Positions 51,880-60,493 of a stretch of DNA of 64,000 nt are shown here, piece by piece. A program made the position numbers and the translations under genes. How positions within the stretch are numbered: position 1 is the stretch's first letter; each line of letters starts with the position of its first letter. Below the pieces are notes generated by a model. That model saw only the letters and a list, made by a program, of their open reading frames with translations. It was not told the DNA's origin and did no database searches. This DNA comes from Burkholderiales bacterium (GTDB taxonomy: Bacteria > Pseudomonadota > Gammaproteobacteria > Burkholderiales > SG8-39): assembly GCA_014860445.1 (NCBI GenBank), contig JACZJT010000003.1, positions 1 to 64,000 of the forward strand, in the 5' to 3' direction.

Positions 51880-52887
51880 ATGAATCCCGCCGCAATTGCC
51901 GAGCACGATCAATCCTCCGACCTGAAAATAGGCGCCCGCGTTGGCAAGGCGCAGTCAGATAAGTGGACGGTATCAGAGGTGGAAGCCTTGTTTGATCTGC
52001 CTTTCAACGACCTGCTGCACCGCGCGCAGCAGGTGCACCGGCAACACCACGATCCCAACGCGGTGCAGCTTTCGACGTTGCTCTCGATCAAGACAGGCGG
52101 CTGTCCGGAGGACTGCGGCTACTGCCCGCAATCCGCGCGCCACCACGCAGGTATCGCGAACCAGGATCTGCTGTCGCTGGAAGAAGTAGTAAGCGCGGCC
52201 CGTGCAGCCAAAGAACAGGGCGCGAGCCGGTTCTGCATGGGCGCGGCCTGGCGCGGGCCGAAACAAAACGATCTGGACAAGGTTGCCGAAATGATCACCG
52301 CAGTGCGCGCGCTGGGGCTGGAGACCTGCGCCACCCTTGGCATGCTCAAGAGGGGACAGGCCGAGCAGCTGAAGCAGGCGGGACTCGATTATTACAACCA
52401 CAACCTGGATACCGCGCCCGAGTTCTACGGCGACATCATCACCACCCGCGATTACCAAGACCGGTTGGACACGCTGGAAAAGGTGCGCGATGCGGGAATT
52501 CACGTCTGCTGCGGCGGCATTGTCGGCATGGGCGAATCGCGCCGGCTACGCGCGGGTCTGGTGGCGCAGCTTGCAAACCTCGACCCCTACCCCGAGTCGG
52601 TGCCCATCAACAATCTGGTACAAGTGGAAGGCACGCCGCTGCACGGCACCGAAGCACTCGATCCTCTCGAATTCGTGCGCACTATTGCTGTGGCGCGCAT
52701 TAGCATGCCGAAGGCTATGGTAAGGCTCTCCGCCGGGCGCCAGGAGATGGCCGAAGCGGTGCAGGCACTGTGTTTTCTCGCCGGAGCAAACTCAATTTTT
52801 TATGGGGAAAAACTCCTTACCACCGGCAACCCCGAAACCGAGAAGGACCGCGCCCTGCTCGCGAAGCTGGGCATGCATCCGCTCTAG
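51880..52887 (+). CDS. bioB: Biotin synthase BioB
   Basis: A 335-residue radical-SAM enzyme that inserts sulfur into dethiobiotin, the last step of biotin synthesis. The SAM-cluster cysteines are in '[19 protein letters not shown]'. Further BioB blocks are '[20 protein letters not shown]', '[20 protein letters not shown]' and '[20 protein letters not shown]'. AAAGGACA precedes the ATG at 51880; a TTG one codon earlier is possible. It is separated from bioA by 166 bp that contain a foreign gene remnant. Confidence 0.96.
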   Translation: MNPAAIAEHDQSSDLKIGARVGKAQSDKWTVSEVEALFDLPFNDLLHRAQQVHRQHHDPNAVQLSTLLSIKTGGCPEDCGYCPQSARHHAGIANQDLLSLEEVVSAARAAKEQGASRFCMGAAWRGPKQNDLDKVAEMITAVRALGLETCATLGMLKRGQAEQLKQAGLDYYNHNLDTAPEFYGDIITTRDYQDRLDTLEKVRDAGIHVCCGGIVGMGESRRLRAGLVAQLANLDPYPESVPINNLVQVEGTPLHGTEALDPLEFVRTIAVARISMPKAMVRLSAGRQEMAEAVQALCFLAGANSIFYGEKLLTTGNPETEKDRALLAKLGMHPL

Positions 52888-52933
52888 TTGCACTCGACAC
52901 ATTCTTGGCGATGCAGCGCTACGACCGCTTTGG

Positions 52934-53050
52934 CTTGGGGTGGCTGATGGTGATACGCCCACGCTTATTGGCGCTGACCATCGTCAGCACCGAATTCGGC
53001 TTGCCGGTATTGGCGCTCCGGAAAAAGCCCAGGTGAAAGGTCAGCCTTAG
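52934..53050 (+). pseudogene. Thermonuclease (SNase-like) remnant
   Basis: The frame reads 'GVADGDTPTLIGADHRQHRI' and 'RLAGIGAPEKAQVKGQ', then a stop at 53050. This is the first catalytic block of staphylococcal-nuclease-like proteins, in which 'V-x-D-G-D-T' and 'R-L-x-G-I-D-A-P-E' are hallmarks. Here the active-site Asp after 'GI' is Gly. The signal peptide and the C-terminal two-thirds are absent. It fills the gap between bioB and bioA. Confidence 0.7.
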
Positions 53051-53053
53051 ACG

Positions 53054-54370
53054 ATGAACAACCAATCGCTACTGGAGCGCAGTCTCGCCGCCGTCTGGCA
53101 TCCGTGCACGCAGATGAAGCTGCACGAAACTATGCCGCTGGTGCCCATCCGCCGCGGTGAGGGCCCTTGGCTGGAAGATTTCGAGGGCCGCCGCATCCTC
53201 GACGCGATCAGTTCCTGGTGGGTGAACCTCTTTGGCCACGCGAACCCGCGCATCAACGCCGCATTGCGCGACCAGCTCGAACAACTCGACCACGTCATGC
53301 TGGCCGGCTTCACCCACATGCCGGTTGTGGAACTGTCGGAAAAGCTCTCGGCGCTGACCGGCCATGAGCTCGGCCACTGCTTCTACGCATCGGACGGCGC
53401 TTCGGCGGTGGAAATCGCCCTGAAGATGAGCTTCCACTTCTGGCACAACAGCGGGCGACCGGAGAAGACCCGCTTCCTCAGCCTCACTGGCAGCTACCAT
53501 GGCGAAACCCTCGGGGCGCTGGCGGTGACCGACGTTGCCCTCTTCCGCGACGTCTACGCCCCGTTGCTGCGCACCGCCGACAGGGTGCCCAGCCCCGACT
53601 GGCGTCACGCCGCGCCGGGGGAGTCGCCGCGTGATGCAGCGTTGGTCGCCGCAGTGGCGCTGGAGGCCCACCTCGCCGCGCACCACGCCGAGACGGCAGC
53701 ATTCATCGTCGAGCCGCTGGTGCAATGCGCCACCGGCATGGCCATGTACGACGCGGAATACCTGCGTCGGGCGCACGCCCTGTGCGAGCACTACGGCGTA
53801 CACCTCATCGCCGACGAGATCGCCGTCGGCTTCGGGCGCACCGGCAGCTTCTTCGCCTGCGAGCAGGCCGGCATCATGCCGAACTTCCTTTGCCTGTCCA
53901 AGGGCATCAGCGGTGGCACCTTGCCGCTCTCGGTGGTGCTGACGACCGACGCCGTCTATGCAGCCTTCTACGACGACAGCACCGCGCGCGGCTTCCTGCA
54001 CTCGCATTCCTATACCGGCAACGCGCTCGCCTGCCGCGCCGCCCTGGCCACGCTGACTATCTTTGGGGAAGACGATGTGATCAATGCCAACCGCAGCACC
54101 GCCGCGCAACTGAACGAACGTGCGGCGGCGCTCGCCGCCGATCCGCGCGTACGCCACTTCCGCAACACCGGCATGATCTGGGCCTTCGATGTCTCCACCG
54201 ACGACCCGCTCTTCGCCCGCCGCTTCCACCAAGCTGCGATGGAGCACAGCCTGCTGCTGCGCCCGATCGGCAACACCGTGTACTTTATGCCGCCCTACGT
54301 GATCGGCAGCGACGAGATCGAACTGCTCGTCGCCGGCACGCAGACCGCACTGGACGACGTGCTGCCATGA
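53054..54370 (+). CDS. bioA: Adenosylmethionine-8-amino-7-oxononanoate aminotransferase BioA
   Basis: A 438-residue class III PLP aminotransferase making 7,8-diaminononanoate with SAM as amino donor. Seen are 'AVWHPCTQMKLHETMPLVPI', 'DAISSWWVNLFGHANPRINA', 'FYASDGASAVEIALKMSFHF', 'HLIADEIAVGFGRTGSFFAC' and the PLP-binding Lys in 'NFLCLSKGISGGTLPLSVVL'. The motifs up to 'WHPCTQM' distinguish BioA from other class III enzymes. Its stop overlaps bioF (ATGA). Confidence 0.96.
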   Translation: MNNQSLLERSLAAVWHPCTQMKLHETMPLVPIRRGEGPWLEDFEGRRILDAISSWWVNLFGHANPRINAALRDQLEQLDHVMLAGFTHMPVVELSEKLSALTGHELGHCFYASDGASAVEIALKMSFHFWHNSGRPEKTRFLSLTGSYHGETLGALAVTDVALFRDVYAPLLRTADRVPSPDWRHAAPGESPRDAALVAAVALEAHLAAHHAETAAFIVEPLVQCATGMAMYDAEYLRRAHALCEHYGVHLIADEIAVGFGRTGSFFACEQAGIMPNFLCLSKGISGGTLPLSVVLTTDAVYAAFYDDSTARGFLHSHSYTGNALACRAALATLTIFGEDDVINANRSTAAQLNERAAALAADPRVRHFRNTGMIWAFDVSTDDPLFARRFHQAAMEHSLLLRPIGNTVYFMPPYVIGSDEIELLVAGTQTALDDVLP

Positions 54371-55512
54371 GTGAATTCGATGCCGGGTTCGCCGAGCTGG
54401 ATGCGCTGGGACTGCGGCGCCGGCGGCGCGTCGTCGATTCGCCCTGCGCACCGGAACTCGTCGTCGACGGCCGCCCGGTGCTGGCCTTCTGCAGCAACGA
54501 CTACCTCGGCCTGGCAAACGACCCCGCGCTGGTCGCGGCGGCGCAGGAAGGCGCCCGGCTCTACGGCGTCGGCTCGGGTGCCTCGCCGCTTATCAATGGC
54601 CATATGACGCCACACGCCGCGCTGGAGCGTCGCCTAGCCGAGTTCACGGGCATGGAGCGCGCACTGCTGTTCTCCACCGGCTACATGGCCAACCTCGGCA
54701 TCGTGCCGGCGCTTGCCGGACGGGAAGATGCCATATTCTGCGACCGGCTCAACCACGCGTCGCTGATCGACGCCGCACGCCTCTCCCGCGCCGAGCTCAA
54801 CATCTACCCCCACCTCGACCTGGCGGCGCTGGAACGCGAGCTGGCCTCATCGAAAGCTCGGCGCAAGTTAGTTATCACGGAGTCCGTATTCAGCATGGAC
54901 GGCGACCTCGCGCCACTGTCGGATCTGCTCGTCCTCGCCGAGCGGCACGGCGCCTGGCTATTGGTGGACGACGCCCACGGCTTCGGCCTGCTCGGCCCAC
55001 AGGGCCGCGGCGCCGCCGCGCATTTCGGACTTGCCTCGCTGCGCCTGATCTACATGGGTACGCTCGGCAAAGCTGCCGGCGCGGCCGGCGCCTTCGTCGC
55101 CGCGACGCAGAACGCGATCGAGTGGATACTGCAAAAAGCGCGCACCTACATCTTCAGCACGGGTGAACCCGCGCTGATTGCCCACACGCTGCTGAAGAGC
55201 ATTGACCTCATCGAGCAGGGCAATGAGCGCCGCCGCCATCTCGCCGGTCTGAACGCACTGTTGCACAGTTCAATAAAATTCAAGCGCTGGCAGCTGCTGC
55301 CATCGGAAACCGCCATCCACCCGCTGCTGATTGGGGAGAACGCGGAGACAATGGATGTGGCAAGCCGGCTCTTCGCGCGCGGCATCTGGGTGCCGGGCAT
55401 CCGTCCGCCGACGGTGCCGGCCGGCACGGCGCGCCTGCGCATCACGCTTTCCGCGGCGCATACCGAGGCGCATGTCGCGCGGCTTGCCGAGACACTCATG
55501 GAACTGGAATGA
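54367..55512 (+). CDS. bioF: 8-amino-7-oxononanoate synthase BioF
   Basis: A 381-residue PLP enzyme condensing pimeloyl-ACP/CoA with alanine. It has '[20 protein letters not shown]', '[20 protein letters not shown]', '[20 protein letters not shown]' and the PLP Lys in '[17 protein letters not shown]'. It starts at the ATG overlapping the bioA stop and its own stop overlaps bioD, indicating a coupled operon. Confidence 0.95.
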   Translation: MSEFDAGFAELDALGLRRRRRVVDSPCAPELVVDGRPVLAFCSNDYLGLANDPALVAAAQEGARLYGVGSGASPLINGHMTPHAALERRLAEFTGMERALLFSTGYMANLGIVPALAGREDAIFCDRLNHASLIDAARLSRAELNIYPHLDLAALERELASSKARRKLVITESVFSMDGDLAPLSDLLVLAERHGAWLLVDDAHGFGLLGPQGRGAAAHFGLASLRLIYMGTLGKAAGAAGAFVAATQNAIEWILQKARTYIFSTGEPALIAHTLLKSIDLIEQGNERRRHLAGLNALLHSSIKFKRWQLLPSETAIHPLLIGENAETMDVASRLFARGIWVPGIRPPTVPAGTARLRITLSAAHTEAHVARLAETLMELE

Positions 55513-56159
55513 ACCGTGCCTACTTCCTCATCGGTACCGACACCGAAGTCGGCAAGACGCTCGCGGCCTGCGCCCTGCTGCACGCCGCCACCGCGCAAGG
55601 CATGCGCACGCTGGGCATGAAACCGGTGGCGGCGGGCGGCAGCGAGGATGTCGACGCCCTCATCACCGCGAGTAGCGTCGCCGCGCCGCGCGAATGCGTG
55701 AATCCCTACCTGTTGCGCGAACCGCTGGCGCCGCACATCGCCGCGCGCCGCGACGGCGTGGCCATCGACATCGCGCGCATCGCGCGGTGCTTCGGGGAAC
55801 TGCGCGGGCTGGCCGACTTTCTCGTCGTCGAGGGCGTCGGCGGTTTTCGCGTGCCGCTTGACGAGTCGCGCGACAGCGCCGACCTCGCCGTGTGGCTCGG
55901 GCTGCCGGTGATCCTGGTGGTAGGATTGCGGCTGGGCTGCATCAATCACACCCTGCTGACAGCCGAAGCCGTCCGCGCACGCGGACTACGCCTAGCCGGC
56001 TGGATCGCCAACCAGGTCGATGCAAAGATGGCCTGCGTGGAGGAGAACATCGCCGCGCTGCGCGCTCGGCTGGACGCGCCTTTGTTGGGCAGCGTGCCGC
56101 ATCTGACGGCGCCAGACGCGGCGCGGGTCGCCGGGATGCTGACGCTGCCGGAGGATTAG
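55509..56159 (+). CDS. bioD: Dethiobiotin synthetase BioD
   Basis: A 216-residue ATP-dependent ligase closing the ureido ring of dethiobiotin. It has the P-loop 'FLIGTDTEVGKTLAACALLH', 'LGMKPVAAGGSEDVDALITA' with the substrate Lys, 'LVVEGVGGFRVPLDE' and 'VILVVGLRLGCINHTLLTAE'. All conserved residues are present. Confidence 0.95.
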   Translation: MNRAYFLIGTDTEVGKTLAACALLHAATAQGMRTLGMKPVAAGGSEDVDALITASSVAAPRECVNPYLLREPLAPHIAARRDGVAIDIARIARCFGELRGLADFLVVEGVGGFRVPLDESRDSADLAVWLGLPVILVVGLRLGCINHTLLTAEAVRARGLRLAGWIANQVDAKMACVEENIAALRARLDAPLLGSVPHLTAPDAARVAGMLTLPED

Positions 56160-56199
56160 TCATTCCCGCGCAGGCGGAAGCCACGCACGTCAGAATCGG

Positions 56200-56964
56200 A
56201 TGCAGAAGTCAAACCTGAAACCGATATTGGCCAAGATCGACGGGCTACTAGGGCAGGCCATGAACGCGAACACGCTTGAACTGATCCCAGACGAACTCAA
56301 CCTGATGCGTCGGCTCCTGCCGCTTTCCGGCGCGAAGGTGATCGACCTGGGTTGCGGGAATGCGGAGATGCCGCGCCGCCTGCTGAAGGACGGGCTGGTC
56401 GCGTCGGTGACCGGACTGGAAGTAGACTATGTGCAGCATACCCAGAACCTTGCCGCGACGCCCGTCGCGGGACTCGACTTCGTCTTCGCCGGCGCCGACG
56501 ACATTCCCTTCGACGCGAACAGTTTCGACATCGCGATGATGTTCAAGTCGCTGCACCACGTGTCGCTCGATCGCCTCGACCGCGCACTCGCCGAGATCGA
56601 GCGCGTGCTCGCCCCCGGCGGTGTGCTCTACGTCTCCGAGCCGGTGTTTGCAGGCGAGTTCAACGAGGTCCTGCGCCTTTTCAACGACGAGGAAGTCGTG
56701 CGCAAGGCCGCCTACGACGCGCTCGGGCGCGCCATCTCGACCGGGCTGATGGAGGGGGTGGAAGAAAAGAGGTTCGACACGCTGCTTGCCTTCCGCGATT
56801 TCGACGAATTTTTCCAGCGTATCGTCAAGGTCACTCACTCCGACCACACGCTGGTAGGCGACCAGCTCGCCAAGGTAAAACAGCGCTTCGAACTCCATGC
56901 CACACCTCAAGGCGTTCAGTTCGTCCGTCCGATGCGCGTGAACATGCTGCGCAAACGCGGGTAA
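56200..56964 (+). CDS. Class I SAM-dependent methyltransferase
   Basis: A 254-residue methyltransferase. SAM motif I is 'AKVIDLGCGNAEMPRRLLKD' near residue 48, followed by 'VTGLEVDYVQHTQNLAATPV', motif II-like 'IPFDANSFDIAMMFKSLHHV' and motif III 'RVLAPGGVLYVSEPVFAGEF'. It follows bioD by 40 bp in the same direction, where some genomes carry bioC. It lacks the N-terminal BioC signature ('A-F-x-x-A-A-x-x-Y'), so I do not name it bioC. It may still be the malonyl-ACP methyltransferase, or be unrelated to biotin. Confidence 0.8.
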   Translation: MQKSNLKPILAKIDGLLGQAMNANTLELIPDELNLMRRLLPLSGAKVIDLGCGNAEMPRRLLKDGLVASVTGLEVDYVQHTQNLAATPVAGLDFVFAGADDIPFDANSFDIAMMFKSLHHVSLDRLDRALAEIERVLAPGGVLYVSEPVFAGEFNEVLRLFNDEEVVRKAAYDALGRAISTGLMEGVEEKRFDTLLAFRDFDEFFQRIVKVTHSDHTLVGDQLAKVKQRFELHATPQGVQFVRPMRVNMLRKRG

Positions 56965-57213
56965 AAGTCTACACGTGTTGGTGCGCGAACAAAATTGACC
57001 ATCGTGCGCGGGTTCAGCTGATCACCTATTTTCAGCCCATTTCCCAGCCTAGCTAAGCGTTTGACGATGCTTCGCCCTGATCACCCCAATCGTGCAGTCT
57101 GGTCAATCTGCTCCGCACAAACAACAGCCGGCCAGCATCATCGCTATATTGCTCTCGATTCGCAACATGCCGCAGCATATACGATGATGCCTTACCGCCC
57201 GTAGCCGGAGCCG
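56965..57213. other. Intergenic region between the bio cluster and the conjugative element
   Basis: A 249-bp stretch between convergent genes. I see no gene, tRNA or clear direct repeat that would mark the end of the integrative element. Confidence 0.4.
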
Positions 57214-57588
57214 TTACGCTTCCCTCTGCTTCGGACTTTCCCATTCCGGTACCGGGTCCCGTTCACCCAATTGGAGTAGGAGCTTACCGCCGACCTCTTC
57301 GTCAAAAAGATCATGAATGAATTGATAGGTCCTGTTTACGACGTCAATCATAAGCGCCCTCATCTCCGCATCATCAATGCGCGACAGCTTGCCCCAGGGA
57401 ATTTCTCCGGAAGGTGTACGGATGACGACATCTGAGTAGTCTCCGCATTGGGAGTCGGGAACCATCCCGGCGTGCAGGTCTTCCAAAACGGAATTGCGAA
57501 AACACCGTAAAACAAGATACTTGGCAAGTCGTTTCTGCAGGCCAGGATCGGTAATAATGGCTTTGACGCCGTCTTCTCTATTCATCAT
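57214..57588 (-). CDS. Hypothetical protein
   Basis: A 124-residue soluble acidic protein, family not recognised. Motifs include 'KRLAKYLVLRCFRNSVLEDL', 'GDYSDVVIRTPSGEIPWGKL' and 'DAEMRALMIDVVNRTYQFIH', mostly helical. The start is the first of two adjacent Met codons. It lies between the bio genes and the conjugation genes and could belong to the cargo of the conjugative element. Confidence 0.6.
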   Translation of the reverse strand: MMNREDGVKAIITDPGLQKRLAKYLVLRCFRNSVLEDLHAGMVPDSQCGDYSDVVIRTPSGEIPWGKLSRIDDAEMRALMIDVVNRTYQFIHDLFDEEVGGKLLLQLGERDPVPEWESPKQREA

Positions 57589-57786
57589 TTTTGCCTACTG
57601 GCAGTAATCATGGCGTCGTTGTAGTCTCCGGCTAGGTCAAGAGTTGGCCTCGCCTCACCTCTCTCGGCCCCGGACGAGCGCCATTCCGAGCATCCGGCTT
57701 TTCACGATACAGTTTAGCTTAGCCTGTGGACGAGTGTCGCGCTGAATGGCGTGCACAACTCGGATCGAACCAAGTGGTCGCCGCGA

Positions 57787-58500
57787 TTAAAGATGCTTCT
57801 TGTAGTAGGCCCACTGCACCCGTGCCAGGATTGCGAGAACGATGGCAGTGGACACCCATGTCCATCGCTGGTCGATCGATACGGGTGGAAGAAGGCTTGC
57901 CGCCGCGCTCGCGACGAGGAGCACGACCTGCAAATACTTGGCACGATGGTAAAGGCTTGCCGATTCACGTCCTCCACACGCGCGGCGGACGGCTCGTTGC
58001 GCTAGCCCATCTACCGACGCCACGCAATAGACCAGCGCAAACATCGGCAGGGCCATTATCAGGGCCGCTAACCGTGCACCGAACAATTGCGTCCCGACCA
58101 TCGCCACCTGGATTGCCTCGAAGTTCGCGATGTACGTGTTCCGAACGATCGTATCGGGAATGGAGAGCGCCGCGCCTTCCGCGAAGCGCGCGCCCATGTC
58201 ATGAATGCCCGTCACCTTGAAGAGCATCGCATATAGGAAGTTCGCCGCCGCCGCGGCGAAGCGTGGGAACTCGCTGTATGAGTCCCAAAGCCGCGCCGCA
58301 CGGGCGAGGTCCTCGTCAAGGAGGCTCTGCAACCGTTCAAGCCCATCGGGCCACACCTTGAACACGAAAACCCAATCGATGATCCACGCGGCGAGTATCA
58401 AGGCGAGCAACACCAATAGCGCACCGAAAAACCATTTCAGCGGCGCGAACAGCGCCCCCGCAATGCCGCGCTCGTAAAAGGACGCGTCGCTAGAAGCCAA
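57787..58500 (-). CDS. Integrating conjugative element membrane protein (TIGR03747-type)
   Basis: A 237-residue protein with about four membrane spans: 'GALLVLLALILAAWIIDWVF' near the N-terminus and three in the second half. 'LAQRAVRRACGGRESASLYH' is a conserved cytoplasmic loop of the family. It corresponds in position to the gene downstream of traD in SXT/R391-type elements. It overlaps traD by 11 bp, so it is the third gene of the traI-traD operon. Confidence 0.82.
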   Translation of the reverse strand: MASSDASFYERGIAGALFAPLKWFFGALLVLLALILAAWIIDWVFVFKVWPDGLERLQSLLDEDLARAARLWDSYSEFPRFAAAAANFLYAMLFKVTGIHDMGARFAEGAALSIPDTIVRNTYIANFEAIQVAMVGTQLFGARLAALIMALPMFALVYCVASVDGLAQRAVRRACGGRESASLYHRAKYLQVVLLVASAAASLLPPVSIDQRWTWVSTAIVLAILARVQWAYYKKHL

Positions 58501-60493
58501 TGCCCTTTCCTTCCTCGGTCACCGCTGCCGGTTTTCGGTGAATATCGACACCAGTCAAGCTCTTCAACTCGCGGCCGATCGCCGCAATACTCTCCGGCAT
58601 CATCGGGTCGTGGCTCGCATCCGGCAGGGGCATGCGTATCTTGTGGAGCAGCCCACCGTGGATCAGCGCGAAGGCTTGCCCCTTGGGTAGCTGGACCAGG
58701 TCGCTCGGCGCAAGCATCGGTGCGCTTTCGGTCAGTATCCGATCTTCATTGCGGCTCGAGAAGTCGGCAAAGTCCGCTGGGTCGTTGTTATCGGTGACCG
58801 ACGATGCCACCACGGTCGACACGACGCGCACTTCCGGGAGCTGATCTGTGAGGAGTTCCGCCGTAGCCATCTCCTTGACGCGAAGCATGATGAGGGTGTT
58901 GAAGTTTCCCGCAATCTGGCCTGCTTTTGCCCTGGAACCGATGCGCGCCTCGACATCCGACCAGGTCTGCGTGTACGCCGTTACCTGAAAGCCAGCCCCG
59001 CCCGCCTTGTTGAGGAGCGGGATGAACTCATCACCGATCAGTTCGTTGAATTCGTCGGCGTGAATCGCAATGCGGCGAGACTTCATCTCGCCGGGAAGTC
59101 CGTGGCCCGTCCCGAACTTGTAGAGACTCCCCGCGACGCTGGTGAGATCCGCGAACATGGAGTTGCCCACCGCGGCGGCGACTTCGTAGTCGGACAAGGC
59201 ATCAAGCCCGACGTACACGATCCCACCCAGGTTAATCACCGAGGTCCAATCAAAGACCGGTCGCCAGTCGTTTAGATCGTCATACACTGGGGACAGGAGG
59301 GATGCCGTCCGTCCGGTCGTGAGTTTTTCCATGAGGGGAAGGAGGGAGGCAACCAGCTTGTCGAAATAGCTCTTCTCGTAGTTGAGCGTCGAGGCAAGCG
59401 CATGCGCAATCGGGTCGTAGAGTTTCTTTCGCCGCGCGTACTCGACCAGCGTCACGGCCCGGGCTCCTCGCGTTTGCAGACCCTTGGCGAGGCTCTTCTT
59501 GTCGATCGCCATCGATTCCAGTTCCTCGCGCCATCCGGCCGCCGCTGGCTCGCGCTCGAACCAATGCTCAAAGTAATCGACGAGGAGCGGTTCGACGTTC
59601 GAGGCGTAGCGATTGATTTGCTCGTAGTCGGGCTTGCGGCCAAGCGCCACCAGCGCGCGCGCCATGACGTTCACGAATCGCCAGACGAACTCCTTGAACG
59701 CGGCTGATTGGCCCTCCGAGGGAAGCTGCCCGGCGATCCTGGTCGCCACTTCCGTGATTCGCGAGAAATTCCCTACCGGGTTGTACCGGGCAGAGAGTTC
59801 GGGGTGCCCAAGATGGAACATGAAGAGTTGGCCGACCCGCCCGGCTCTTTTCGCTTCGGCATACACGCGCCGCAGCAGATCCAGGTCGCCCTTCGGATCG
59901 AAGACGATGACGACCTCACCCCGGCGAATGTCCTGGGTGATGAGAAGCTCGGCAAGTCGGGTCTTCCCGACCCGGGTCGTACCGAGAACCAGCGTGTGGC
60001 CGACCCGATCGCCGATTTCCATCCAGGTGTCGGATTCCCTCGGCTCGACGCCATGGATCGCCGGGTCACCGCCTACCGAGACAACTGCGGTAGATGGGCT
60101 CTGGAAAAGATCCACAATGCGGGAGACCACTCCAGGCTTGAGCAAATCCTGGTTGTGCGGAAGTCTCGCTTCATGCAGCCGCTGGGTGTGCCGTTGATCC
60201 CAGCGAAAGCCCTTCCCGAGAAACAATCGGTCTTCCGACCACGGAATCTCATCCGAGGTCACGACATATTCGCGCTGGCGTCGAAGATTCCAACGGTACC
60301 GAATGACCAGACACCCCTGCACAGTCCGCACCGCCGCTAACAGGAGACATACCGCTCCCATCGCCCATGCCACTCCTTGAGGAAGGAGGAACGTTCTTGG
60401 GGTGACGGTTACAGCGATAGCGCACACGACAGCGACCGCCGCCGAGCATAGTTCGTAGGCCGGCCGCAGCCGCGCCTCAAGCGGATAGCTCAA
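58490..60493 (-). CDS. traD: Type IV coupling protein TraD
   Basis: A 667-residue coupling ATPase linking the relaxosome to the type IV secretion channel. Two N-terminal membrane spans ('ELCSAAVAVVCAIAVTVTPR', 'AMGAVCLLLAAVRTVQG') precede the motor. Walker A is 'LVLGTTRVGKTRLAELLITQ' near residue 180, Walker B 'VVIVFDPKGDLDLLRRVYAE', and a late conserved box 'VTAYTQTWSDVEARIGSRA'. Its ATG overlaps the traI stop by 4 bp. Complete. Confidence 0.93.
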   Translation of the reverse strand: MSYPLEARLRPAYELCSAAVAVVCAIAVTVTPRTFLLPQGVAWAMGAVCLLLAAVRTVQGCLVIRYRWNLRRQREYVVTSDEIPWSEDRLFLGKGFRWDQRHTQRLHEARLPHNQDLLKPGVVSRIVDLFQSPSTAVVSVGGDPAIHGVEPRESDTWMEIGDRVGHTLVLGTTRVGKTRLAELLITQDIRRGEVVIVFDPKGDLDLLRRVYAEAKRAGRVGQLFMFHLGHPELSARYNPVGNFSRITEVATRIAGQLPSEGQSAAFKEFVWRFVNVMARALVALGRKPDYEQINRYASNVEPLLVDYFEHWFEREPAAAGWREELESMAIDKKSLAKGLQTRGARAVTLVEYARRKKLYDPIAHALASTLNYEKSYFDKLVASLLPLMEKLTTGRTASLLSPVYDDLNDWRPVFDWTSVINLGGIVYVGLDALSDYEVAAAVGNSMFADLTSVAGSLYKFGTGHGLPGEMKSRRIAIHADEFNELIGDEFIPLLNKAGGAGFQVTAYTQTWSDVEARIGSRAKAGQIAGNFNTLIMLRVKEMATAELLTDQLPEVRVVSTVVASSVTDNNDPADFADFSSRNEDRILTESAPMLAPSDLVQLPKGQAFALIHGGLLHKIRMPLPDASHDPMMPESIAAIGRELKSLTGVDIHRKPAAVTEEGKGIGF

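Noticed and set aside
53069-55512. Long alternative frames on both strands over bioA and bioF
   Set aside because: They are shadows of the bio genes, Arg/Ala/Gly-rich with no recognisable domain.
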